34,092 bases of DNA, from the NCBI RefSeq assembly GCF_003432075.1, contig NZ_QWBU01000024.1, forward strand, positions 1 to 34,092, read 5' to 3'. This DNA comes from Shinella sp. WSJ-2 (GTDB lineage: Bacteria; Pseudomonadota; Alphaproteobacteria; Rhizobiales; Rhizobiaceae). Below are positions 24,559-32,030 of this stretch, in pieces (position 1 is the first letter of the stretch; every line of letters starts with the position of its first letter). Below the pieces are notes generated by a model, which saw only the letters and a list, made by a program, of their open reading frames with translations, had not been told where the DNA came from and searched no databases. The position numbers and the translations under genes were made by a program.

Positions 24559-25593
24559 TCACGCGAAGATGTCGATGGTGATGCGGTTGGCAATCTCGGC
24601 CGGATCGGTGCCCGCATCGATGACGCCGGTGAGCTTCAGGTCCTCGTAACCGATCTGCACTTCCTTGAGCAGGTCCTTGCCGAACCAGTGGTCGTGATAA
24701 GTGAAGGCGGCGAGCACTTCCGTCAGGTCTTCGAGCGATAGGCCGGGCTTCAGCGTGTCGAAATACCACTTGGCGACTTCGTCTGGGTGTTTTGCCGTAT
24801 ACTGGTGGATTTCCAGATTGGCGGCGGCGACGCGCTTGATGGCATCCTTGTTGGCTTCATAATAGTCGCCGTTGACGCCGAGCACGCAGCAGACGCGGTC
24901 CTTGAACGTGCCGGTCTGCGTATCGGCGACACGGCGGAAACCGTGTTTCTTCTCGTAGGAATAGGCCCAGGGGTCCATATGCGCGACGGCATCCGCCTCG
25001 CCCTTCAGCACGCCCTCGGCGACGAGATCGAAGGGGAAGACCTTCCAGGTGACGTCGGTTTCCGGGTTGAGGCCGGCCTTGGCGAGCGCGACCGAGAAGG
25101 CGACGCGCGACGGCGACATGACGTCGAAGGTGCCGATCGTCTTGCCCTTGAGATCGGTCAGTGTCTTGATGTCGGAATCCGGCTGGACGAGGATGCTCTG
25201 GCAGCCGCCATGCGAGCCGGCGAACAGGCGCACATCAAAACCCTGCTCGATCGGCTTCAGCCAATCGTAGAGCAGGCCCGGACCGGCCTCGGCCTTGCGG
25301 GTGGCAAGCGCCTGGATGAGCGTCTGGCCGCTGGCGCCCTGATAGAATAGCTCCACATCGAGGCCATGCTTGGCATAGATGCCCTTGGACAGGCCGAATC
25401 CGACGGGCGAATGGCAGGCGGCCACCTCGGTCCATTCCAGCTTGATCGGAATGAGATTGCCGGCAATGGCATAACGCGTCGAGCGCGCGCCGATTACGCC
25501 GGCACCGGCGGCCACGGCCGTCACACCCGCCGCCTTGATGAGGCTGCGGCGCGAAAGGCCCTTGGAGAGAATGGATTCGGGTTGCTGGCTCAT
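24559..25593 (-). CDS. ABC transporter substrate-binding protein, NMT1/SsuA/TauA type, Tat-exported
   Basis: A 344-residue periplasmic binding protein of the nitrate/sulfonate/taurine group. Segments: LEWTEVAACHSPVGFGLSKGIYAKHGLDVELFYQG, LKGKTIGTFDVMSPSRVAFS, LKGEADAVAHMDPWAYSYE. The N-terminus carries a twin-arginine signal (SRRSLIKAAGVTAVAAG), so it is probably folded before export. The start is ATG 25593, after AGGGG. It is first in a five-gene operon: binding protein, permease, ATPase, small membrane protein, metY. The ligand is probably an organosulfur compound. Sulfonate versus something else cannot be decided from sequence; two adjacent cysteines (DRVCCVLG) are unusual for a binding-protein core. 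Confidence 0.9.
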   Translation of the reverse strand: MSQQPESILSKGLSRRSLIKAAGVTAVAAGAGVIGARSTRYAIAGNLIPIKLEWTEVAACHSPVGFGLSKGIYAKHGLDVELFYQGASGQTLIQALATRKAEAGPGLLYDWLKPIEQGFDVRLFAGSHGGCQSILVQPDSDIKTLTDLKGKTIGTFDVMSPSRVAFSVALAKAGLNPETDVTWKVFPFDLVAEGVLKGEADAVAHMDPWAYSYEKKHGFRRVADTQTGTFKDRVCCVLGVNGDYYEANKDAIKRVAAANLEIHQYTAKHPDEVAKWYFDTLKPGLSLEDLTEVLAAFTYHDHWFGKDLLKEVQIGYEDLKLTGVIDAGTDPAEIANRITIDIFA

Positions 25594-25640
25594 CTGTTGT
25601 CCCCTGACAGGTTGATGCGGACAGCCTAGCGACATTGATA

Positions 25641-25668
25641 ATAGTTTATAGATTTTATGGATTATTAT
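25641..25668. promoter_or_regulatory. AT-rich sulfur-cluster element, copy D
   Basis: The plus strand reads TTTATAGATTTTAT then GGATTATTAT, closely matching the element at 26316-26336 (TTTATAGATAATAT, then CATTATAT). It is 47 bases upstream of the binding-protein start at 25593. Within otherwise GC-rich DNA this AT run is conspicuous. Confidence 0.45.
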
Positions 25669-25731
25669 GCGCAGGCAAAAAGGAATATTCTTTCACCAGG
25701 CGCTGATGGCTTGGATTGGCATCCTCACGCA

Positions 25732-25764
25732 GCCATGTGACCTCTGCGCAGCCTGCCACATGGC
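25732..25764. repeat. Nested dyad element
   Basis: GCCATGTG (25732-25739) and CACATGGC (25757-25764) are perfect arms, with a nearly concentric palindrome CTGCGCAG (25744-25751) between them. It lies in the divergent region between the binding-protein operon and the broken XRE gene, 62 bases before the latter. It could be an operator; no T-tract supports a terminator. Confidence 0.4.
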
Positions 25765-25826
25765 GGAAGCGCGCCAACGTTAACCGGCCAAAACCGCTGA
25801 ACCATACTGTCGCAAAAGGAGATGGC

Positions 25827-26141
25827 ATGATCACAGGCTCTCGGTGCCGGGCAGCATGAGCCCTTGTCGAATACAGCCGGGAGCGCCTTGCGATGGCGTC
25901 CGGCGTTGCCGTTGAAACGATCGAAAGCTTTGAGCGCAAGCTCGGCAAGCCCGATGAAACCAGCATTAGTGCATTGCAGTCTTCACTCGAGTTGGCCGGA
26001 GCCGTTTTCCTGCCGGATGGCGATTATGGTGGCGCCGGCGTGCGCTTGAAATTCAACAGTTCCGAAACCCGCCGCATCGCGACATTGGAAGGCGAAGGTG
26101 GGCTGTGGCCCCTGATGACGTCCCGTGAGCGCTTCCAATAG
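25827..26141 (+). pseudogene. Small XRE-family regulator broken by an in-frame TGA
   Basis: From ATG 25827, preceded by a perfect AAGGAG five bases away, the frame reads MITGSRCRAA, then TGA at 25857-25859, then continues in the same frame as ALVEYSRERLAMASGVAVETIESFER and on to TAG 26139-26141. The joined 104-codon frame is a small helix-turn-helix protein of the XRE type common in Rhizobiales (typically RAAR-ALVE...LA..SGVAV.TIE.FER, then SSLELAGAVFL). The stop replaces a position where Arg (CGA) would be natural, so one C-to-T change explains it. Internal starts (ATG 25893) would lose the first helices of the DNA-binding domain. A sequencing error cannot be excluded. Confidence 0.7.
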
Positions 26142-26315
26142 GTCTCGCGAATCCAGCGAAGGTTTGAGCATTCCTCGCGCGCAACCTCTCCAGCCTGCGC
26201 GCTAGCGGTGTTCCTTCCGCTACCATCGCCCCGATCGATCCAGAATTGCCTCAGCGAGAAGCAATTTGCTTCAGAAATGCGCAACTTTGGATGCCCATTT
26301 CTTAATTACACTAAT

Positions 26316-26336
26316 TTTATAGATAATATCATTATA
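26316..26336 (+). promoter_or_regulatory. AT-rich sulfur-cluster element, copy E
   Basis: TTTATAGATAATATC followed by ATTATA lies about 70-90 bases before the binding-protein start at 26407 and matches copy D. It is inside a 265-base non-coding stretch (26142-26406), whose last part is markedly AT-rich; nothing else was recognised there. Confidence 0.45.
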
Positions 26337-26406
26337 TCTTCTCTCGCTTGGCGAAGCGTCCCGGCGGCGGAAGCTCGGTTATTTTTGAAAATGGGGACAT
26401 TTCAAT

Positions 26407-27438
26407 ATGATAGCACAAAAAACCTTCCGGCGGGTGATCCAGGCGGCCGCGGCCGCCGCCTTCCTTGCCACGACCATGCTCTCCGGTCTCGCCCATGCCG
26501 GCCCGACGCTCGACAAGATCAACCAGCGCGGCGCGATCAAGGTCGGCGTCGGCACCACGCCGGGCTTCTTCGCGCCTGATGGCGACGGCAAGTGGAAGGG
26601 CTTCTTCGTCGATTACGGCCGCGCGCTGTCGATCGCCGTCTTCGGTTCACCCGACAAGGTGGAGTTCACCTCCTCCTCGCCGCAGCAGCGTCTGCCTGCC
26701 CTCCAGAGCGGCGAATTCGACATCCTGCTCTCCGGCGTGACCGTCACCGCCACCCGTGCCTTCAAGCTCGGTTTCCACTTCGGCCCGACGGTCTTCTATG
26801 ACGGCCAGGGCATTCTCGTGCGCAAGGATCTCGGCGTGACCAAGGCCGCCGATCTCGACGGCGCGACCATCGGCGCGCAGAGCGGCACAACGGGCGAACT
26901 GAACGTCGCCGACTTCTTCCGCAAGACCGGCAAGACCTTCACGCCCGTCACCATCGAGGACACCGGACAGTTCATCGATGCGCTGGAATCGGGCCGCGTC
27001 GACGCGATCACGCAGGATTCGTCTGATCTCGTCGGCAAGCGCACCCAGCTGAAGAAGCCGGACGATTACGTGCTGCTTCCCGAGCGCCTCTCCAAGGAAC
27101 CGCTCGCACCGGCAATCGCCGGCGGCGACGACCGGTGGCTGGAGCTCGTCAACTGGACGGTGAACGCTACTATCCAGGCCGAGGAATGGGGCATCACCTC
27201 GGCGAATGTCGATCAGTTCCTGGAATCGGAAGATCCGGCCATCCAGCGCTTCCTCGGCGTCGATCCATCCTTCGCCAAGGATATCGGGCTGGATCCGAAA
27301 TGGGCCTACAACATCATCAAGACCGTCGGCAATTACGGCGAAATCTATGACCGCAACCTCAAGCCGCTCGGCTGGGATCGCGGCTATAACAGCCTGTGGA
27401 CCAACGGCGGCCTGCTCTACTCGCCGCCGTTCCGTTGA
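26407..27438 (+). CDS. General amino-acid-type ABC transporter substrate-binding protein (AapJ/BztA-like)
   Basis: A 343-residue periplasmic binding protein of the polar amino-acid family. The signal peptide has a hydrophobic core IQAAAAAAFLATTMLSGLAHA, cut after about residue 31. The mature part starts with GPTLDKINQRGAIKVGVGTTPGFFAPDGDGKWKGFFVDYGRALS, then GATIGAQSGTTGELNVADFF and WAYNIIKTVGNYGEIYDRNL, which are characteristic of AapJ/BztA. The start is ATG 26407, after GGGGA. The stop overlaps the permease start (TGATG). Because it sits between sulfonate-type import genes and ssuD, a sulfur-containing amino acid or amino-sulfonate ligand is plausible but unproven. Confidence 0.92.
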   Translation: MIAQKTFRRVIQAAAAAAFLATTMLSGLAHAGPTLDKINQRGAIKVGVGTTPGFFAPDGDGKWKGFFVDYGRALSIAVFGSPDKVEFTSSSPQQRLPALQSGEFDILLSGVTVTATRAFKLGFHFGPTVFYDGQGILVRKDLGVTKAADLDGATIGAQSGTTGELNVADFFRKTGKTFTPVTIEDTGQFIDALESGRVDAITQDSSDLVGKRTQLKKPDDYVLLPERLSKEPLAPAIAGGDDRWLELVNWTVNATIQAEEWGITSANVDQFLESEDPAIQRFLGVDPSFAKDIGLDPKWAYNIIKTVGNYGEIYDRNLKPLGWDRGYNSLWTNGGLLYSPPFR

Positions 27439-28640
27439 TGTCTGACAGACGCGTGTTCCGCACCGCCATCGTGCCGGGTCCCCCACGACCCGACACGTTT
27501 GGCAAGATCCGCGCCTGGTGGGGCGGCTGGCCGATCGGCCAGCTTGCCTTCCTGGCGGCACTTGCGTTTCTTGGCTGGCTGTTCGTCTCGAACGTGCTCG
27601 GAACGATGGCGCGCGTCGGCATTCTGCCCGGCTTCGGCTTCCTCTCCAGTTCCGCCAATTTCGAGATCGGCGAAAGCGCTATCGCCTTTCGCGCGGGCGA
27701 TACCTATCTGAGGGCCATCACCGCCGGCCTCATCAACACGCTCAAGGTCTCGCTGCTCGGCTGTGTGCTCGCCACCATCCTCGGCGTCGTCATCGGCGTT
27801 GCCGGCCTCTCACGCAATCTGCTGCTGTCAGGCCTCGTGCGCTGGTTCATCGAGATCACGCGCAACACGCCGCTGCTGTTGCAGCTTTTCTTCTGGATGG
27901 CGCTCGCCAAGGCGCTGCCCGCGCCACGCCAGGCGCCTGCACTGTTCGACGCAATTTTCCTCACCAATCGCGGCGTCTTTATCCCGTCCCTTTCGCTCGA
28001 AGGCGCGCCCTTCGGTATCCTCGCGGTTTTTGCGCTGGCCGGCGCTCTTGGCGGGGCGCTCCTTCTCGCACTGCGGCTCTCAGGCCGGCTGACGCGCGGA
28101 ACCGGTATCGCAGCCGTCGTCCTGCCCATCGCCGCGATCCTCATCCTGCTCGCGTTCTCCGGTGCCCGGCCCGTTGCGCAGGTGCCGGCCCTGGCCGGCT
28201 TCAACATCCGCGGCGGGCTCAATCTCTCGCCGGAATTCGCCGCCCTTCTCACCGGCCTCGTCGTGAAATTCTCCGCCCTCATCGCCGAGATCGTGCGCGC
28301 CGGTATCCAGTCGGTCGGCGCGGGCCAGTGGGAGGCCGCCCGTGCGCTCGGCCTGCATGACGGCCAGATCATCCGGCTCGTCGTGCTGCCGCAGGCGTTG
28401 CGCGTCATCACGCCGCTGACGACATCGAGCTATCTCGACCTCACCAAGGATTCGAGCCTGGCCGTCGCCATCGGCTTTCCCGATCTCGTCAGCATCATCA
28501 ACACCACCGCCAACACGACCGGCCAGTCGATGGAAGCCCTGATCATCCTGATCGGCGCCTTCCTCACCATCAACCTCGCGCTCTCCGCTCTCATGAACGT
28601 CTACAACAACCGCGTCGCGCTGCGAGGCTCGAGCCGATGA
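27438..28640 (+). CDS. Amino-acid ABC transporter permease (AapQ/BztB-like)
   Basis: A 400-residue inner-membrane permease, the long form typical of AapQ. An N-terminal transmembrane segment and periplasmic loop (FGFLSSSANFEIGESAIAF) precede the family core FIEITRNTPLLLQLFFW. The coupling loop is EAARALGLHDGQIIRLVVLPQALRVITPL. The start is ATG 27438, overlapping the binding-protein stop; its own stop overlaps the next permease start by four bases (ATGA). The three overlapping genes must be one transcript. Confidence 0.93.
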   Translation: MSDRRVFRTAIVPGPPRPDTFGKIRAWWGGWPIGQLAFLAALAFLGWLFVSNVLGTMARVGILPGFGFLSSSANFEIGESAIAFRAGDTYLRAITAGLINTLKVSLLGCVLATILGVVIGVAGLSRNLLLSGLVRWFIEITRNTPLLLQLFFWMALAKALPAPRQAPALFDAIFLTNRGVFIPSLSLEGAPFGILAVFALAGALGGALLLALRLSGRLTRGTGIAAVVLPIAAILILLAFSGARPVAQVPALAGFNIRGGLNLSPEFAALLTGLVVKFSALIAEIVRAGIQSVGAGQWEAARALGLHDGQIIRLVVLPQALRVITPLTTSSYLDLTKDSSLAVAIGFPDLVSIINTTANTTGQSMEALIILIGAFLTINLALSALMNVYNNRVALRGSSR

Positions 28641-29692
28641 CGATAGCCTCCCCCCGCCTTGTCCAGACCCTGCGCACCGGCCTGTTCGGTACGCGCGCCA
28701 ACACGCTGATCACGGTGGCAACACTGCTACTGCTGTCGCAGATCCTGCCGCCGCTGTTTCGCTGGGCGGTGCTCGACGCCACTTTCGTGGGCGATGCGAC
28801 GGCCTGCACCCGCGAAGGCGCCTGCTGGGCCTTCGTGACGGCGAAGCTGCGCTTCATCCTCTTCGCCTTCTATCCGACCGAGCTTATCTGGCGGCCGGCG
28901 CTGGTCATCCTGCTTCTCGCCGCGATCCTCACGGCAAGCGCGTTGCCGCGGTTCTGGGGGCGCCCCCTGCTCGTCGCATGGCCAATAACCATTCTGGCCT
29001 GCTGGCTTCTGATGCAGGGCACGTTCACATCGACGCCCATCGCCTCGAACCAGTGGGGCGGCCTGCCGATGACGCTCTTCGTCTGGGCCGTGTGCTTTGC
29101 CGCCGCAACACCGATCGCCATGCTGCTGGCGCTGGCCCGCCGCTCGACGCTCGGCGGCATCAGGACCTTCTCCGTGCTTTATATCGAGCTGATGCGCGGA
29201 ACGCCGATGGTCGGCATTCTCTACGTCGCCATGCTTATCCTGCCGATGGCCCTGCCGGACGCGCTTTCCCTCGACAAGATGCTGCGCGCCATCGTGATGA
29301 TCACGCTGTTCTGGGCGGCCTATATCGCGGAGGTCATCCGCGCCGGTCTGCAAGCCATTCCCACAGGCCAGCGCGAGGCGGCCACCGCGCTCGGCCTCGG
29401 CTACTGGCGCACGCAACGGCTCGTCATCCTGCCGCAGGCATTCCGCATCGTCATTCCCGGCATGGTCAATCTTGCGATTGGCTTCTTGCTCGCCACATCG
29501 CTGCTGGCGGTCATCGGCATCTTTGACCTGCTCAACGCCGCCCGCGCCTCGGCCGCCGATCCACAATGGCTGGGCTTTTACAACGAGGCCTATCTGGTTG
29601 TGGCGATCCTCTACTTCGTCATCTGCTTCGGCGCTTCACGCTACAGCCGTTGGCTGGAGAAGCGGCTCGCATCCGGCGGAAAACATTCGTGA
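28637..29692 (+). CDS. Amino-acid ABC transporter permease (AapM/BztC-like)
   Basis: A 351-residue permease, partner of the preceding one. It contains YIELMRGTPMVGILYVAMLILP and the coupling loop EAATALGLGYWRTQRLVILPQAFRIVIPG, and ends with YSRWLEKRLASGGKHS. An additional ~150-residue N-terminal part with several transmembrane segments is usual for AapM/BztC. No ATP-binding subunit (AapP/BztD) follows, as it normally would; the next gene is ssuD. The ATPase must be shared with another system or encoded elsewhere. Confidence 0.93.
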   Translation: MTIASPRLVQTLRTGLFGTRANTLITVATLLLLSQILPPLFRWAVLDATFVGDATACTREGACWAFVTAKLRFILFAFYPTELIWRPALVILLLAAILTASALPRFWGRPLLVAWPITILACWLLMQGTFTSTPIASNQWGGLPMTLFVWAVCFAAATPIAMLLALARRSTLGGIRTFSVLYIELMRGTPMVGILYVAMLILPMALPDALSLDKMLRAIVMITLFWAAYIAEVIRAGLQAIPTGQREAATALGLGYWRTQRLVILPQAFRIVIPGMVNLAIGFLLATSLLAVIGIFDLLNAARASAADPQWLGFYNEAYLVVAILYFVICFGASRYSRWLEKRLASGGKHS

Positions 29693-29771
29693 TCGGGTTG
29701 CCCAAAGAACGCCGCTGGCGATGAAAAATTCCAACAAGTGCCATAGGACGGAATATAATTTCTTACTGAAA

Positions 29772-29793
29772 CTATAGAATTTATTATTCTGCG
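29772..29793 (+). promoter_or_regulatory. AT-rich sulfur-cluster element, copy F
   Basis: CTATAGAATTTATTATTCTG shares ATAGAATTT with copies A and B and lies 62 bases before the ssuD start. Its presence within the 163-base gap between the permease and ssuD suggests that ssuD has its own promoter. Confidence 0.5.
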
Positions 29794-29855
29794 CGTGACT
29801 GGACAGGCGAAGCCCTGCCCTCCGATCGACAGACCGCACAGGCAGGATGGCCTTC

Positions 29856-31025
29856 ATGACACAGACCGACAAGCCCCTCGATTTCCTCTGGTTCATTCCA
29901 AGCTCCGGCGACGGCTCCTATCTCGGTTCCGACGATCTCGCCCGTCCAGCCGATCCGGGCTATTTCCGCGAAATCGCCGTGGCCGTCGACCGCCTCGGTT
30001 ATTCCGGCGTGCTCATCCCCGTGGGTGCTGCCTGCGAGGAATCCTTCGTGCTGGCCGCGGATCTCGCCGCGCGCACCGAGCGCCTGAAATTCCTCGTCGC
30101 GATCCGCCCCGGGACCGCCACGCCCGCCTATTACGCCCGTCTCGCCTCGACGCTCGACCGGGTCTCGAACGGCCGCCTGCTGCTCAACATCGTCGTGGGC
30201 GGCAGCGCGCAGGAACTGGCCGGCGACGGCATCTTCCTGCCGCATGACGAGCGTTACGACCATGCTTCCGAATTCTTCCAGGTCTTCAACGAGCTGATCG
30301 AGACCGGCCATTCGACGCTCGACGGCAAATATATCAAGGCGATCGGCGCCAAGCTCGGTCTGCCGCCGGTGCAGCAGCCGCGCCCGCCGATCTATTTCGG
30401 CGGCTCCTCGGATGCGGCGATCGATTTTGCCGGCGGCCTCGTCGACAAATACCTGACCTGGGGCGAGCCGCCGGCACAGGTCGCCGAAAAAGTCGCCCAT
30501 GCCCGCAAGGCCGCCGCCGCCAAGGGCCGCGAAGCCTCCTTCGGCATCCGCCTGCATTTCATCGTGCGCGAAACGGACGACGAGGCGTGGGACGCCGCCG
30601 ACCGCCTGATCTCGAAACTGTCCGACGAAGCTATCGCCTCCGCGCAGGACGTCCTGACGAAGAATTCCGATTCCGTCGGCCAGGCGCGCATGGTGGCCTT
30701 GCACAACGGCCGGCGCGACAAGCTGGAAGTCTCACCGAACCTCTGGGCCGGCATCGGCCTCGTACGCTCGGGCGCCGGCACGGCCCTCGTCGGCTCGCCA
30801 CAGACCGTCGCTGCGCGCCTTCGCGAGTACCAGGCGCTCGGTATCGATACGGTCATCGCCTCGGGCTATCCGCATCTCGAGGAGGCCTACCGCGTCTCCG
30901 AACTGCTGTTCCCCGAGCTTGGCCTGCCCGGCCCGCGCAACCAGCTGCGCTCGTCCTTCGGCGACCACCAGGTCTTCGGCGGCGGCGGCCATGGCGGCAA
31001 CGTCAAGCTGACATCCGCGTCCTAG
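29856..31025 (+). CDS. ssuD: FMNH2-dependent alkanesulfonate monooxygenase
   Basis: A 389-residue luciferase-like monooxygenase that cleaves alkanesulfonates to the aldehyde and sulfite, in the cytoplasm. It follows SsuD closely: [36 protein letters not shown] (the conserved Cys region), [54 protein letters not shown] (conserved His), [19 protein letters not shown] (flexible-loop Arg) and [11 protein letters not shown]. The tail ends in a Gly/His-rich stretch. I prefer ATG 29856, which has AGGATGG at proper spacing; ATG 29847 would abut that site. The usual partner reductase SsuE is not in the window. The released sulfite needs a sulfite reductase before MetY or CysK can use it. Confidence 0.94.
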   Translation: MTQTDKPLDFLWFIPSSGDGSYLGSDDLARPADPGYFREIAVAVDRLGYSGVLIPVGAACEESFVLAADLAARTERLKFLVAIRPGTATPAYYARLASTLDRVSNGRLLLNIVVGGSAQELAGDGIFLPHDERYDHASEFFQVFNELIETGHSTLDGKYIKAIGAKLGLPPVQQPRPPIYFGGSSDAAIDFAGGLVDKYLTWGEPPAQVAEKVAHARKAAAAKGREASFGIRLHFIVRETDDEAWDAADRLISKLSDEAIASAQDVLTKNSDSVGQARMVALHNGRRDKLEVSPNLWAGIGLVRSGAGTALVGSPQTVAARLREYQALGIDTVIASGYPHLEEAYRVSELLFPELGLPGPRNQLRSSFGDHQVFGGGGHGGNVKLTSAS

Positions 31026-31055
31026 GCGAAGTCCAGCTTCTATCCCTTCGATCAT

Positions 31056-31084
31056 GGCCGGCAGCCGCGAGAGCGGTGCCGGCC
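31056..31084. terminator. Strong hairpin between convergent ssuD and cysE
   Basis: GGCCGGCAGCCGC and GCGGTGCCGGCC pair (one bulge) around a GAGA loop, in the 98-base gap between converging genes. There is no T-tract on either strand, so it may be a barrier hairpin or a weak terminator. Confidence 0.45.
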
Positions 31085-31123
31085 TGGCCGTATCTACCAC
31101 GGGCAAACAGACGCCGGATCCGC

Positions 31124-31972
31124 TCAGATGATATATTCCGGCTCGCTCAAGGTCTGGTCCATCGTAACGCCGGGCAAGGCTGAATGCGGCTTTCCCACCG
31201 GCCTGGCCGGAACACCGACGACGGACGTATAGGGCGCGACCGGAAGGACGACGACGCTGCCGGCCCCGATCTTGGCGCCGATGCCCACCTCGATATTCCC
31301 AAGGATCTTTGCGCCCGCGCCGATCAAGACGCCGCGCCGTACCTTCGGATGGCGGTCGCCGGTCTCCTTGCCCGTTCCGCCCAGCGTCACGTTCTGGAGG
31401 ATGGAGACGTCATCCTCCACGACGGCGGTTTCGCCGATCACGAGGCCGCTGCCGTGATCGAGCATGATGCCGCGCCCCATCGAAGCGGCGGGGTGGATGT
31501 CGATTGCGAAGGTTTCCGAAATCCGGCTCTGGATATGGCGGGCAAGGTGGCGGCGGCCCGTCATCCAGAGCCAATGACCCACGCGATAGGCCTGCAACGC
31601 GGAAAACCCCTTGAAGTAGAGAAACGGCGTCAGCACCTCGCTGTTGCTCGGATCGCGGTCCTTCACCGCCTGAAGATCGGCCGCCGCCGCCCCGAGTAGA
31701 CCCGGCCTGTCCAGATAGGCGCTATAGATCAGCGCCAGCAGCTCGTCGCGGTCGACATCATGGTCGGCAAGCTTGATCGCGAGACGATGGGAGAGCGCAT
31801 GGCCCAGACTTGCATGCATCAGGACGGACGACTTCATCGCCCGCGCCAGCGCTTCGTCCCGCTGCGCTGCTGCCGCCGCTTCCGTCCTGAGAGCCTCCCA
31901 CAGCGCGGTGACCGCACCGCGGGCGGCGTCCTCAACCGGGAGGAGAACCACATTGCTTTCGTGTCCGGGCAT
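31124..31972 (-). CDS. cysE: Serine O-acetyltransferase
   Basis: A 282-residue protein that transfers acetyl from acetyl-CoA to L-serine, giving O-acetylserine for cysteine synthesis. The N-terminal helical domain precedes a left-handed beta-helix of hexapeptide repeats (IGAGAKILGNIEVGIGAKIGAGSVVV). Active-site D107 (VKDRDPSN), D158 (AIDIHPAA) and H173 (MLDHGSG) correspond to E. coli CysE D92, D143 and H158. The protein ends in Ile (EPEYII), as needed for docking of the tail into CysK. The start is ATG 31972, preceded by GGAGGAGGA. It lies 58 bases behind the oxygenase gene and is probably co-transcribed with it. Confidence 0.95.
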   Translation of the reverse strand: MPGHESNVVLLPVEDAARGAVTALWEALRTEAAAAAQRDEALARAMKSSVLMHASLGHALSHRLAIKLADHDVDRDELLALIYSAYLDRPGLLGAAAADLQAVKDRDPSNSEVLTPFLYFKGFSALQAYRVGHWLWMTGRRHLARHIQSRISETFAIDIHPAASMGRGIMLDHGSGLVIGETAVVEDDVSILQNVTLGGTGKETGDRHPKVRRGVLIGAGAKILGNIEVGIGAKIGAGSVVVLPVAPYTSVVGVPARPVGKPHSALPGVTMDQTLSEPEYII

Positions 31973-32030
31973 GGCACGTCCTCCTCCGCGGAAATGGAAT
32001 AACCGCCGCTTGCGGGGCGGGAATCCGTCG

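Noticed and set aside
25857-25859. In-frame TGA of the XRE gene read as selenocysteine
   Set aside because: No selenocysteine-type context or redox site is expected in a helix-turn-helix regulator; a nonsense change is simpler.
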